6,102 nt of DNA, taken from contig JAJZKJ010000145.1 in the NCBI GenBank assembly GCA_021804195.1, positions 1 to 6,102 on the forward strand, in the 5' to 3' direction. This document shows, one piece after another, positions 1 through 5,832 of the stretch. Below the pieces are notes generated by a model that saw nothing but the letters and a program-made list of their open reading frames with translations, had not been told where the DNA came from and ran no database searches. Source of the DNA: Acidobacteriota bacterium (GTDB taxonomy: Bacteria > Planctomycetota > Phycisphaerae > WQYP01 > JAJZKJ01). Each line of letters starts with the position of its first letter. Position 1 is the stretch's first letter. Both the position numbers and the translations under genes were made by a program.

Positions 1-1434
1 TTCGCTGATTCGCAGCCAGCAAAACGCCGCGCCGCGCGGGGCTTCGACCCAGCCCAGCGCCGCACCCGGCCGGGACGGGCAGGGCGTATGGATCGGACCC
101 GGACGCAACGCGGCGCCGGCTTGCTGCATAAGGGAAGCTGATTGCGCCGCCTCCGCAAACAGAATCCGCAGCCGGGCGTAACCGTCGCCTTCGTGCTCTA
201 TCGGCACATCGAAGTTGAAGGCTTCATAACCGCAGTAGGGCAGTGCCTTGCGCACGTCGCGGACCACGCCGGAGGCGCGCGCGACCGGGCCGACCAAGCC
301 GTGCGTGCGTGCGTCTTTGGCGCCAACCACGCCGACTTCTTCCAGGCGGTCGAGAAAGCTGCTGGAAAATTGCAGCATCTTTTCCAACTGCCGCAGCCGC
401 CGCAAAATGTCCTGCGCGGCGGCGATCGCCCGCTGGCAGGCGTCATCCTCCAGATCACACTTGAGCCCGCCCGGCGTGAGCAAACCGAACAAATAGCGAT
501 GTCCCGTTAACGCGCCACTGAGCCGCAACAACTCTTCCTGGAGGAGCGCCATCTGGCTGGCCGCCACGGCCAGCGCGGTTGATTCGCAGATACCTTCGAT
601 CGCCGCGACATGATGACGCAAGCGTTCCAGTTCGGCGAGGAACACGCGCAGTGTTTTCGCCCGGCCGGGCGGCTCCACGCCGCCGATGGTTTCCATCGCC
701 TGACAGAAAGCCAGCGCGTGCGCAAACGCCGACGTGGCGCAAAATCGCTCCGCCAGCAACAGAGCGTCTTGCGGTGCACGGCCTTCGGCGATCTTTTCTA
801 TTCCGCGATATTTGTAAAACAGTCGCGGAATACAACGGATGACATCTTCCCCAACGGTTTCCAGTTGAAAATGAACCGACTCGGCCAGACCGGAAAAGAC
901 CGGGCCGATGGGCATGGCGAAGGCGCCCGGCGTCTGGACAATGCGGCGCAGACTCCAGTGGGGATTGGGACGGCGCTCCGGCGGGGCCAGGGACGTCTGG
1001 AATTTGTGGCGCATGGGTTCGACGCCCTCCTGCCATACATCATCATGCAGGATAAAATCGCCCAGCCGGGGATGGCCTTCAAATATGAGGCCAAACATGT
1101 CTTCCGCTTCGCGCTCATGCCAGTCCGCCGCATGCACGCAGTCGCTGATGCTCGGAAACGTTCTCTCGGCCAGAGCGCGGCGCACGACGACTTGCACCGG
1201 AACGTCTTCCCGCGCGCGGTGAAATTCGTAGCGCAACACCCACTGTGCCGGGTCTTCTTCGACGATCAATCCCGCGAAACTGTAATCCAATTCGGCGAAA
1301 AGCCAGCGGGCGATTTCGGGGAGCAGCCCGGCGGGGCATTCCACTTCGCCGCACGGCCCGTGCGGCTCCGTGCGCACTCGCACCTGGTCATGCCAGCGTT
1401 GTGCCATCTGTTGGGATAGATCGCTTAAGTTCAT
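1..1434 (-). CDS. hyfG: Group 4 hydrogenase-like large subunit (HyfG/HycE/Ehr type), 3' end beyond the window
   Basis: The frame is open from the ATG at 1434 to the window edge (478 codons), so the C-terminus is missing. Residues 1-150 form a NuoC-like 30-kDa domain; WHEREAEDMFGLIFEGHP (105-122) is its signature. The rest is the NuoD/HycE-like domain: GPVFSGLAESVHF (177-189), YRGIEK (209-214) with the family's conserved Glu213, ARASG (385-389) and ALGWVEAPRG (459-468). In working group 4 [NiFe]-hydrogenases the first nickel motif reads CGxCGFAH; here it is C232-A-T-S-A-F-A-H239, so the second cysteine ligand is Ser235 (codon TCG). The second CxxC motif would lie beyond the edge. I infer a peripheral-arm subunit of an Ehr-like complex, probably not an H2-forming enzyme. 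The start overlaps the stop of the preceding gene (ATGA). It is a NuoC-NuoD type fusion, as in HycE. Family assignment is firm; loss of hydrogenase activity is inference. Confidence 0.93.
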   Translation of the reverse strand, partial: MNLSDLSQQMAQRWHDQVRVRTEPHGPCGEVECPAGLLPEIARWLFAELDYSFAGLIVEEDPAQWVLRYEFHRAREDVPVQVVVRRALAERTFPSISDCVHAADWHEREAEDMFGLIFEGHPRLGDFILHDDVWQEGVEPMRHKFQTSLAPPERRPNPHWSLRRIVQTPGAFAMPIGPVFSGLAESVHFQLETVGEDVIRCIPRLFYKYRGIEKIAEGRAPQDALLLAERFCATSAFAHALAFCQAMETIGGVEPPGRAKTLRVFLAELERLRHHVAAIEGICESTALAVAASQMALLQEELLRLSGALTGHRYLFGLLTPGGLKCDLEDDACQRAIAAAQDILRRLRQLEKMLQFSSSFLDRLEEVGVVGAKDARTHGLVGPVARASGVVRDVRKALPYCGYEAFNFDVPIEHEGDGYARLRILFAEAAQSASLMQQAGAALRPGPIHTPCPSRPGAALGWVEAPRGAAFCWLRISE

Positions 1435-2993
1435 GGCGCTTTACCTGTTGGGGTGCGCGGACGTCCCGTCCGCCGGGTCAAACCGACTGTGGTCCGCTTG
1501 GCGGGCCGCCGCCCGTTCCGGGAGCCAGGCTCTATCTGAAAATGTATCGTGGCCACGGCCTTATTTAGAAGCTCATGCAGCGGCCTGGGCTGATACACGC
1601 CGAGCACGAGGATCGGCACGGCCCCCAGAAGCAGCGCCAGCACGCAAGTGAATGGCAGGCGTGTTCGCGGTGGCGGCGGATCGCCCATCGGCCGGCCGAA
1701 TACCATGCGATTGAGCCCCCCCAGGATGCCGAAGAACGCGATGCCGATGAACAGCGCCAACAGGGCGGTCGCCAGGTATCGCCCCTGCATCAGGCCGGCC
1801 TTGAGAATCGAAAACTCGCTTAAGAATACGGCAAATGGCGGAGCGCCGGCGATGGCCAGCCCGCCGAAAAGCAACGCCGCGCCTGCGGCGGGCGAGATGC
1901 GAATCAGCCCGCGTACCGAAGCAATCTGGCGGGTATTTACGGCCAGAACGGCCGCACCGGCGGCGAGGAAGCAGAACGATTTGGTCACGCTGTGCGCGAG
2001 CATCTGCATGATCGCTCCGTAATAGCCGCTGGCCGTGCCGAATCCGGCGGCGGTGCAGATGATTCCCATGTGTTCGACGGTGGAGTACGCAAAGAGACGT
2101 TTGTAATCGCGCACTTGCAGCAGCAGAAAGGACGCGGCGCCGACCGAAATCAGGCCGATGGTCAGCAGCCACGTCGCGGTGTGGTTCGGAGGCAGCAACG
2201 GCAGGAGTCGCAGGATGGCGTAAAGCGCGACGGTTGTTTTCAAGCCTGATAGCAACGCGCACGCGGGCGAAGGCGCCTGGCTGTGGGCGTCGGGCAGCCA
2301 GGTATGCATGGGAACGAATCCGACTTTCATCCCGAAGCCGACCAGAATCATCAGGAATGCGGTCTTGGTCAGCACGGGCGGCATGTGCGGCGCGGCGGCG
2401 CGAAGCCCCGCCCACGTGTAGGTTACCCCGCCGCCGAGTTTGAACGCCCAGAATAAAATCAGGAAACCGAACAGGGCGATCGCCGCGCCCATGAACATCA
2501 TCGCGATGTATTTCCACGCCGCCTCCAGTGCTTCGTGGGTATTTTCATAAGCCACCAGCAAGACCGAAAACAACGCCGTAAATTCGATCGCGACCCATAC
2601 CAAATTCGGTTCGACGGCCAGGGGCACGGCCAGAAGCGCGAAGAAAAACAGGTTGAAATGTACGTAGTAAAGGCGCCGGCGTTTTTCGCCGTGCGCGCGC
2701 CGGGCCATATAACCCCATGAAAACAGCGCCGCCGTCGTTCCAACCAGGCCTACCAGCAGCAGAATCAAGGCGCTCAAACCGTCGAGTTGAATCCAGTTTG
2801 CAATGGCGATGATGGAATTTCCCGCGGCCACATGCAGGGAGTCGCCAATGGCCAGCGCCAGGACCGCCGCGGCGGCCAGCAGCGTCGCCACAGGCGCGAT
2901 CCACCCCGCCAGAGTCGAAGATATTTTTTCCAGCGGAACCAGGCATAAGACCATTGCCGCCAGAGGCAAAACCAGAATCGCAATCAGGCTCAT
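1431..2993 (-). CDS. hyfF: HyfF-like proton/ion-translocating membrane subunit (NuoN/Mrp antiporter family)
   Basis: A 520-residue, very hydrophobic protein with about 13-14 membrane segments, close to the length of E. coli HyfF. Visible key residues of the antiporter-like fold are Glu137 in AIEFTALFSVLL, Lys223 in GFGMKVGFVPMHTWLPDAHS, Lys252 in SGLKTTVALYA, the YSTVEHMG loop (303-310) and Lys398 in FSILKAG. These form the charged channel that moves protons or Na+ in complex I, Hyf and Mrp proteins, so the pumping machinery looks intact even though the partner large subunit lacks a nickel ligand. The start overlaps the stop of the HyfE-like gene by 4 bp, with AGGAG about 12 bases upstream. 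Oddity: residues 488-520 form a basic, Arg/Pro/Thr-rich tail encoded by hairpin-forming DNA, unlike the hydrophobic core. The ion moved (H+ or Na+) cannot be told from sequence. Confidence 0.95.
   Translation of the reverse strand: MSLIAILVLPLAAMVLCLVPLEKISSTLAGWIAPVATLLAAAAVLALAIGDSLHVAAGNSIIAIANWIQLDGLSALILLLVGLVGTTAALFSWGYMARRAHGEKRRRLYYVHFNLFFFALLAVPLAVEPNLVWVAIEFTALFSVLLVAYENTHEALEAAWKYIAMMFMGAAIALFGFLILFWAFKLGGGVTYTWAGLRAAAPHMPPVLTKTAFLMILVGFGMKVGFVPMHTWLPDAHSQAPSPACALLSGLKTTVALYAILRLLPLLPPNHTATWLLTIGLISVGAASFLLLQVRDYKRLFAYSTVEHMGIICTAAGFGTASGYYGAIMQMLAHSVTKSFCFLAAGAAVLAVNTRQIASVRGLIRISPAAGAALLFGGLAIAGAPPFAVFLSEFSILKAGLMQGRYLATALLALFIGIAFFGILGGLNRMVFGRPMGDPPPPRTRLPFTCVLALLLGAVPILVLGVYQPRPLHELLNKAVATIHFQIEPGSRNGRRPAKRTTVGLTRRTGRPRTPTGKAP
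1457..1473. repeat. Hairpin GCGGAC-GTCCC-GTCCGC in the 3' end of the hyfF-like gene
   Basis: A perfect 6-bp stem with a 5-base loop, falling within the codons of the odd basic tail of the HyfF-like protein. A second small hairpin, CGGGC-CGCC-GCCCG, lies at 1502-1515. Together they look like a short mobile or dispersed palindromic element read into the gene, but only one copy of each is visible in this window. Confidence 0.4.
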
Positions 2994-3679
2994 GGTTGGG
3001 GCTGCTCCTGCAAGGTGGTCAGTGCGCCGACCTCGGTTGTACCGATATGTTCGTGGATGGTGCGGGTAAGCAGTCCGACGATAAACGACAGCATTAAAAC
3101 GTCAAAAGTGACCGCTACTTCCGCCAGGAACGGAAGGGCGGGCGCAATAGCAATTCCCGCAAAGAAGGCCGAGTTCTCCATCGCCAATAACCCCAGCAGA
3201 AGCGGTACCGCCTGGCGCCGCACACAGGCGGTGTAGGCGCCGAGCAAAAGACCGGCCAGTCCGATGGGCAGGTTAACCGCGGCGAATCCGCCACCGCCCG
3301 CCGCTCGCAGCAGCGGCAGCGCCAGAAAACAGGCTGCAATGGCCAGCGCCAAAGCGATCAACAACGAAGTGGGGATGTTAAGAAGTTGGTCAATCTCCCG
3401 GCGGCTGTACATTTCGCCCCGCACGTTTCTTTGGAGAACCCAGGGAATCAGAAAAGGTTTGGTGATAACGTTGATAACCCCGACCGCCAGCACGTCCCAG
3501 GAATGGAGCAATGCGCCGAGGATAAACGCGGACATGGCCAGAAAAAGCGCCTGGGCTATGAAAAAATGCAGACACCCCCGCACCTGGCGCGTCGCCACCA
3601 TGCCAAAGGCGCAGAGCAGAAACAATCCGCCCGCCAGGGCGTTGAGATTTTCCAGAAGCTTGATCGGTAACGATTCCAT
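2990..3679 (-). CDS. hyfE: HyfE-like membrane subunit (NuoK-related)
   Basis: A 229-residue protein with about seven predicted membrane segments (roughly 14-30, 38-56, 62-82, 104-124, 136-152, 158-180, 187-206), slightly longer than E. coli HyfE. Family-like features are the loop Lys in VITKPFLIPW (71-80), LLAMENSAFFAG (164-175) with intramembrane Glu168, and Glu187 and Asp193 in AEVAVTFDVL. HyfE proteins relate to NuoK/MrpC and sit between the antiporter-like subunits and the NuoH-like subunit, relaying charge along the membrane arm. The start at 3679 lies 18 bp after the HyfC-like stop, with only a weak purine-rich site (GAGAA) upstream. The stop overlaps the ATG of the HyfF-like gene. Membership in this family is supported by gene order as much as by sequence, because NuoK-like proteins are short on motifs. 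Confidence 0.9.
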   Translation of the reverse strand: MESLPIKLLENLNALAGGLFLLCAFGMVATRQVRGCLHFFIAQALFLAMSAFILGALLHSWDVLAVGVINVITKPFLIPWVLQRNVRGEMYSRREIDQLLNIPTSLLIALALAIAACFLALPLLRAAGGGGFAAVNLPIGLAGLLLGAYTACVRRQAVPLLLGLLAMENSAFFAGIAIAPALPFLAEVAVTFDVLMLSFIVGLLTRTIHEHIGTTEVGALTTLQEQPQP

Positions 3680-3697
3680 AGGAATAAGTTCTCTACG

Positions 3698-4648
3698 TCA
3701 AAAGGTAAATACCCGCATGATCATCGCCGCCACCGATATGATGAAAGCCGCTCCGAGAAACTCGGTGATGCGGAAGAGCCGCAGTTTGGCCAGCGACGAC
3801 TCAATGACAACCAGCACCAGCAGGAAGATGAAAATTTTCAGCAGGATCAGCGGAATCGCCAACAGCACAGGCGCCGGCGCCGTACCCGCCGCCAGTCCCC
3901 ACGGCGCCAGAAGCACATTGAGAAATATGCACAGCAGGACAAAAAATTTCATGTAGCCGCCCCATTTCATCAGGGCGGCGCCGCGGCCGGAGTATTCCAG
4001 ACCTTTGGATTCGTCGATCATTGCCAGCTCAAAATGGCCCGCAGGATTGTCCACCGGAATTCGCCCGCCTTCCGCCAGGATCAGCATCAGGAAGGCTAGC
4101 AGCAGCAAGATGTGGGAAGGTTCAAAGAAGTTGGCCAGGGGATGCACCCAGGCCTGCTGGACGATGTACGGGATGGTTGAGCCGGCGACAAAAGACACGG
4201 TGAAAAACACAATCATGAAGACCGGTTCGGCCAGGAAACCCACCATGCGCGTGCGGCTGGCGCCCATCGCGCCATAAGGATTGGCGGCGTCCACCGCCGC
4301 CAGAGCGGCGAAAAATCCTCCCAGCGCCAGCACGAATCCGCCGCCGAGCATGTCACCCATGAAGGCGAAAAACAACGGATAACTCGTTAAAACCGGAATC
4401 AACAGCGTTACAAATAGCGGCGCGGTGAAGACGATGTACGGTGTGAACCGGAAAATCCACGAACTCTGTTCGGAAAAGACCTGGTCCTTATGGAACAGCT
4501 TGCGCAGATCGCGATAGGGCTGGAAAATGCTCGGGCCGCGCCGGGACTGCACCATTTCCTTGAGCCGGTTGAGTATGCCGGCGACCAGCGGCGAAAAACC
4601 CAGCACCACCAGCATCTGCAGCAGATTGTAAGCGATCATCCGTATCAT
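3698..4648 (-). CDS. hyfC: HyfC/HycD-like membrane subunit (NuoH/ND1 family)
   Basis: A 316-residue integral membrane protein with about eight helices, the usual HyfC/HycD length. Diagnostic motifs are RRGPS (36-40) followed by QPYRDLRKLFHKD (43-55), DAANPYGAMGASR (120-132) and AEGGRIPVDNPAGHFEL (192-208) with Glu193, then the acidic loop IDESKGLEYSG (211-221). In complex I and group 4 hydrogenases this subunit anchors the electron-transfer arm and forms the entry to the ion path. I chose ATG 4648 because it matches the family N-terminus, overlaps the stop of the 45-codon ORF as ATGA, and has GAGG about 8 bases upstream. A start 35 codons earlier in the same frame would add a basic stretch foreign to the family. 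Second ORF of the fluoride-riboswitch operon. Confidence 0.95.
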   Translation of the reverse strand: MIRMIAYNLLQMLVVLGFSPLVAGILNRLKEMVQSRRGPSIFQPYRDLRKLFHKDQVFSEQSSWIFRFTPYIVFTAPLFVTLLIPVLTSYPLFFAFMGDMLGGGFVLALGGFFAALAAVDAANPYGAMGASRTRMVGFLAEPVFMIVFFTVSFVAGSTIPYIVQQAWVHPLANFFEPSHILLLLAFLMLILAEGGRIPVDNPAGHFELAMIDESKGLEYSGRGAALMKWGGYMKFFVLLCIFLNVLLAPWGLAAGTAPAPVLLAIPLILLKIFIFLLVLVVIESSLAKLRLFRITEFLGAAFIISVAAMIMRVFTF

Positions 4649-4782
4649 GCGGCCGCCTCGGCGTGGAATAAAGTGGGGGAGGTGGCAAGGATATGCACAA
4701 CGCCGCTGACCGGCGGCTGCTCGTTTGCGAGCAGCCGAAAGGCGGGATTCCATTGCGGATAGAGTAATACAGTCCCGGTCAT
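4645..4782 (-). CDS. 45-residue ORF of unknown function heading the operon
   Basis: A small ORF, MTGTVLLYPQ... to ...FHAEAAA, that I do not recognise. It is moderately hydrophobic, with no clear signal peptide, membrane span or metal motif. Support for translation is good: ATG 4782 has the strongest ribosome binding site in the window (GGGAGGT, 4793-4787, 4 bases from the ATG), and the stop overlaps the ATG of the HyfC-like gene as ATGA, the same coupling seen twice further down the operon. It is the first ORF behind the riboswitch. It could be a small extra subunit, or a leader ORF whose translation passes riboswitch control on to hyfC. A GTG at 4848 in the same frame lies inside the riboswitch and is not a plausible start. 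Whether the peptide has a function is open. Confidence 0.6.
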   Translation of the reverse strand: MTGTVLLYPQWNPAFRLLANEQPPVSGVVHILATSPTLFHAEAAA

Positions 4783-4785
4783 TTT

Positions 4786-4845
4786 AACCTCCCGGCTTCC
4801 ACCGTCTGCGCCGCGCCACGAGGTGTGGCATAAGCGCCGGCGGTT
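4786..4845 (-). promoter_or_regulatory. Likely expression platform: helix that can bury the Shine-Dalgarno sequence
   Basis: Just after the aptamer, AACC (4845-4842) can pair with GGTT (4789-4786), and CCGGC (4840-4836) with GCCGG (4796-4792). That gives a 9-bp helix with a small 1x2 internal loop, and it covers the whole GGGAGG ribosome binding site (4793-4788). Between the arms is a perfect hairpin, GCCAC/GTGGC (4829-4825 and 4819-4815). Its loop ACCTC (4824-4820) is also complementary to the GAGGT of the same binding site. There is no U-tract, so control of translation is more likely than termination of transcription. The pairings are seen; their regulatory use is inferred. Confidence 0.55.
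4787..4793 (-). promoter_or_regulatory. Strong ribosome binding site of the 45-codon ORF
   Basis: GGGAGGT lies 4 bases before ATG 4782 and is near-complementary to the 3' end of 16S rRNA. It decides the start of the small ORF and is the element buried by the helix described for 4786-4845. Confidence 0.75.
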
Positions 4846-4848
4846 CAC

Positions 4849-4907
4849 CAGGAGTCATCAGTCCCGAATGCTCGCGAGACGATTAACCGGGGGACTCCAT
4901 CCCCTGG
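4849..4907 (-). promoter_or_regulatory. Fluoride riboswitch aptamer (crcB motif)
   Basis: Recognised from the conserved core and fold. P1 is GGGG (4904-4901) with CCCC (4892-4889), closing the 8-base loop AUGGAGUC (4900-4893) that matches the family core GAUGGNGUUC. A short linker containing UUAA follows, then a hairpin UCUCG/CGGGA (4879-4875 and 4866-4862, one G-U pair, 8-base loop). Then comes the hallmark CUGAUGACUCCU (4861-4850). The family pseudoknot is intact: GGAGU (4898-4894) pairs with ACUCC (4855-4851). Known members bind fluoride through Mg2+ ions and turn on fluoride-resistance genes such as crcB and clcF-type transporters. Here the aptamer begins a few bases after the predicted transcription start and heads the hydrogenase-like operon. 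The linker and second hairpin are slightly unusual, but core and pseudoknot agree well. Confidence 0.88.
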
Positions 4908-4916
4908 ATTTTCAAA

Positions 4917-4946
4917 ATATTATGGAAGTGCCGCCGCCGTTGTCAA
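4917..4946 (-). promoter_or_regulatory. Sigma70-type promoter of the riboswitch operon
   Basis: Reading leftward, TTGACA (4946-4941) is a perfect -35 box, followed after 18 bp by TAATAT (4922-4917) as -10 (ATAATA in the 17-bp register). Transcription would start at the A bases near 4912-4909, just before the P1 stem of the aptamer. It lies after the stop of the DUF6062 gene (4966), so the operon has its own promoter. Confidence 0.8.
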
Positions 4947-4965
4947 GTCATTCCGCACGACATAA

Positions 4966-5646
4966 TCACGCTTGTACGGTCGTTCCGCACAACGTCGCCA
5001 GCGCCGTCCGCCAGGCGTTTCTTTCTTCCCCGAGCGGCTCCCCGGTCCGCTGGTAGTCATGCCTGGCGATGGTTAGCGCCATTTGATCCAATATATGTTG
5101 ATATTTCTTCTCCACATGCACGGCGAACACTTGTTGGAATATCGCCCGGTGGCGTGTGAGATGGCCCAACGTTTGCAAATGGGTTACACACAACATCACG
5201 GGACCGGACCAGCGCGCCTGCAATTGATCGTCCGCCAGATTGTCGGCCAGTTGCAGGATGATGCGCCGCTGCGCGGCCCGGTCGATCCGGCAGAAATGAC
5301 AGGACGCGGCGCCGCGGCCGGCGGCGCCGGTCCCGGCCTTGCCGCTTTCCTTTAGCCGGTCCCTGGCGGCCGCCAGCCAATCGCCGACAAGAATACTGCC
5401 GGCCAGGGCGTCGGATTTTTCCGCAAGCAACCCGCCATGCGTCGGGCACAGGCCGCCGTCGGCGCGCATCCGGCGCCGCAGTTCCGGATCGTTGACGGAT
5501 TCGTATAAGAAATGCTCCATTTCCCGGATGATTTCCGCTTGTGCCATGCGGCAAACCGGACAGCCGGGCTGTTCCATAAACTCCAGTAATTTAAAAAAGC
5601 CGATGTGATGGTCCGCGGGTGGACCGGGTTGGCGTTGTTCCGTCAT
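4966..5646 (-). CDS. DUF6062 family protein, two CxxC/CxxH modules
   Basis: A soluble 226-residue protein with no membrane segment. It carries two similar modules: CPVC (29-32) with CPTH (67-70), then CHFC (116-119) with CVTH (153-156). The spacing suggests two metal-binding, probably zinc, sites made from Cys3His sets, each followed by helical sequence. The region around residues 195-220 (ARHDYQRTGEPLGEE...WRTALATL) matches the usual C-terminus of DUF6062 proteins as I know them; their function is not established. I chose ATG 5646, with AAGG about 10 bases upstream. An ATG at 5667 in the same frame would add seven residues (MGIRLIA) and cannot be excluded. It lies 183 bp upstream of the small ORF and is separated from it by the promoter and riboswitch, so a link with fluoride or the membrane complex is not shown. 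Confidence 0.88.
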   Translation of the reverse strand: MTEQRQPGPPADHHIGFFKLLEFMEQPGCPVCRMAQAEIIREMEHFLYESVNDPELRRRMRADGGLCPTHGGLLAEKSDALAGSILVGDWLAAARDRLKESGKAGTGAAGRGAASCHFCRIDRAAQRRIILQLADNLADDQLQARWSGPVMLCVTHLQTLGHLTRHRAIFQQVFAVHVEKKYQHILDQMALTIARHDYQRTGEPLGEERNAWRTALATLCGTTVQA

Positions 5647-5710
5647 GGCGATCAACCTTATACCCATTTCATATCCACATTCCCTTCGCCGGCGCGCCAC
5701 GCCGACAAGG

Positions 5711-5731
5711 CTGGCGTGATAATCCCGCCAG
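5711..5731. repeat. Perfect inverted repeat CTGGCG-N9-CGCCAG, possible operator
   Basis: Two 6-base arms (5711-5716 and 5726-5731) flank nine bases in the 186-bp gap between the TPR-like gene and the DUF6062 gene. No U-tract follows on the minus strand, so it is not a standard terminator. It could be a regulator binding site for the DUF6062 gene or a chance palindrome. I see no convincing promoter in the rest of this gap. Confidence 0.3.
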
Positions 5732-5832
5732 GATCAAATATTCACATCCGCAATCCTGCGGTGGAAGGGCCGCGTGGTTGGAACATGTTGACCCCTGGCC
5801 AATGTTTCCGCTTCCTTAATATACAGGCGCCG

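Noticed and set aside
455..1036. Several short minus-strand open frames, which might suggest a frameshifted gene
   Set aside because: One frame is continuous from 1434 to the window edge and aligns with HycE throughout, so the gene is intact and these are shadows.
610..1419. Plus-strand 269-codon open frame
   Set aside because: It is antisense to the hydrogenase-like large subunit, has no family features, and arises from the codon bias of the real gene.
1573..2517. Minus-strand 314-codon open frame in another frame of the HyfF-like gene
   Set aside because: It is an Arg-rich shadow; the HyfF-like frame has membrane segments and family motifs throughout.
3264..3956. Plus-strand 230-codon open frame
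   Set aside because: It runs antisense across the HyfE-like and HyfC-like genes and their junction, with no recognisable domain.
4649..4753. N-terminal extension of the HyfC-like gene to 4753
   Set aside because: The extra 35 residues are basic and foreign to the family; ATG 4648 has its own GAGG and the ATGA overlap.
4849..4907. Aptamer as a SAM, c-di-GMP or molybdenum-cofactor riboswitch
   Set aside because: None of their conserved cores is present, while core, spacing and pseudoknot fit the fluoride class.
5766..5810. Imperfect stem (GGAACATGTTG against CAATGTTTCC) after the TPR-like gene as a terminator
   Set aside because: The stem needs several bulges and no U-tract follows on the minus strand.
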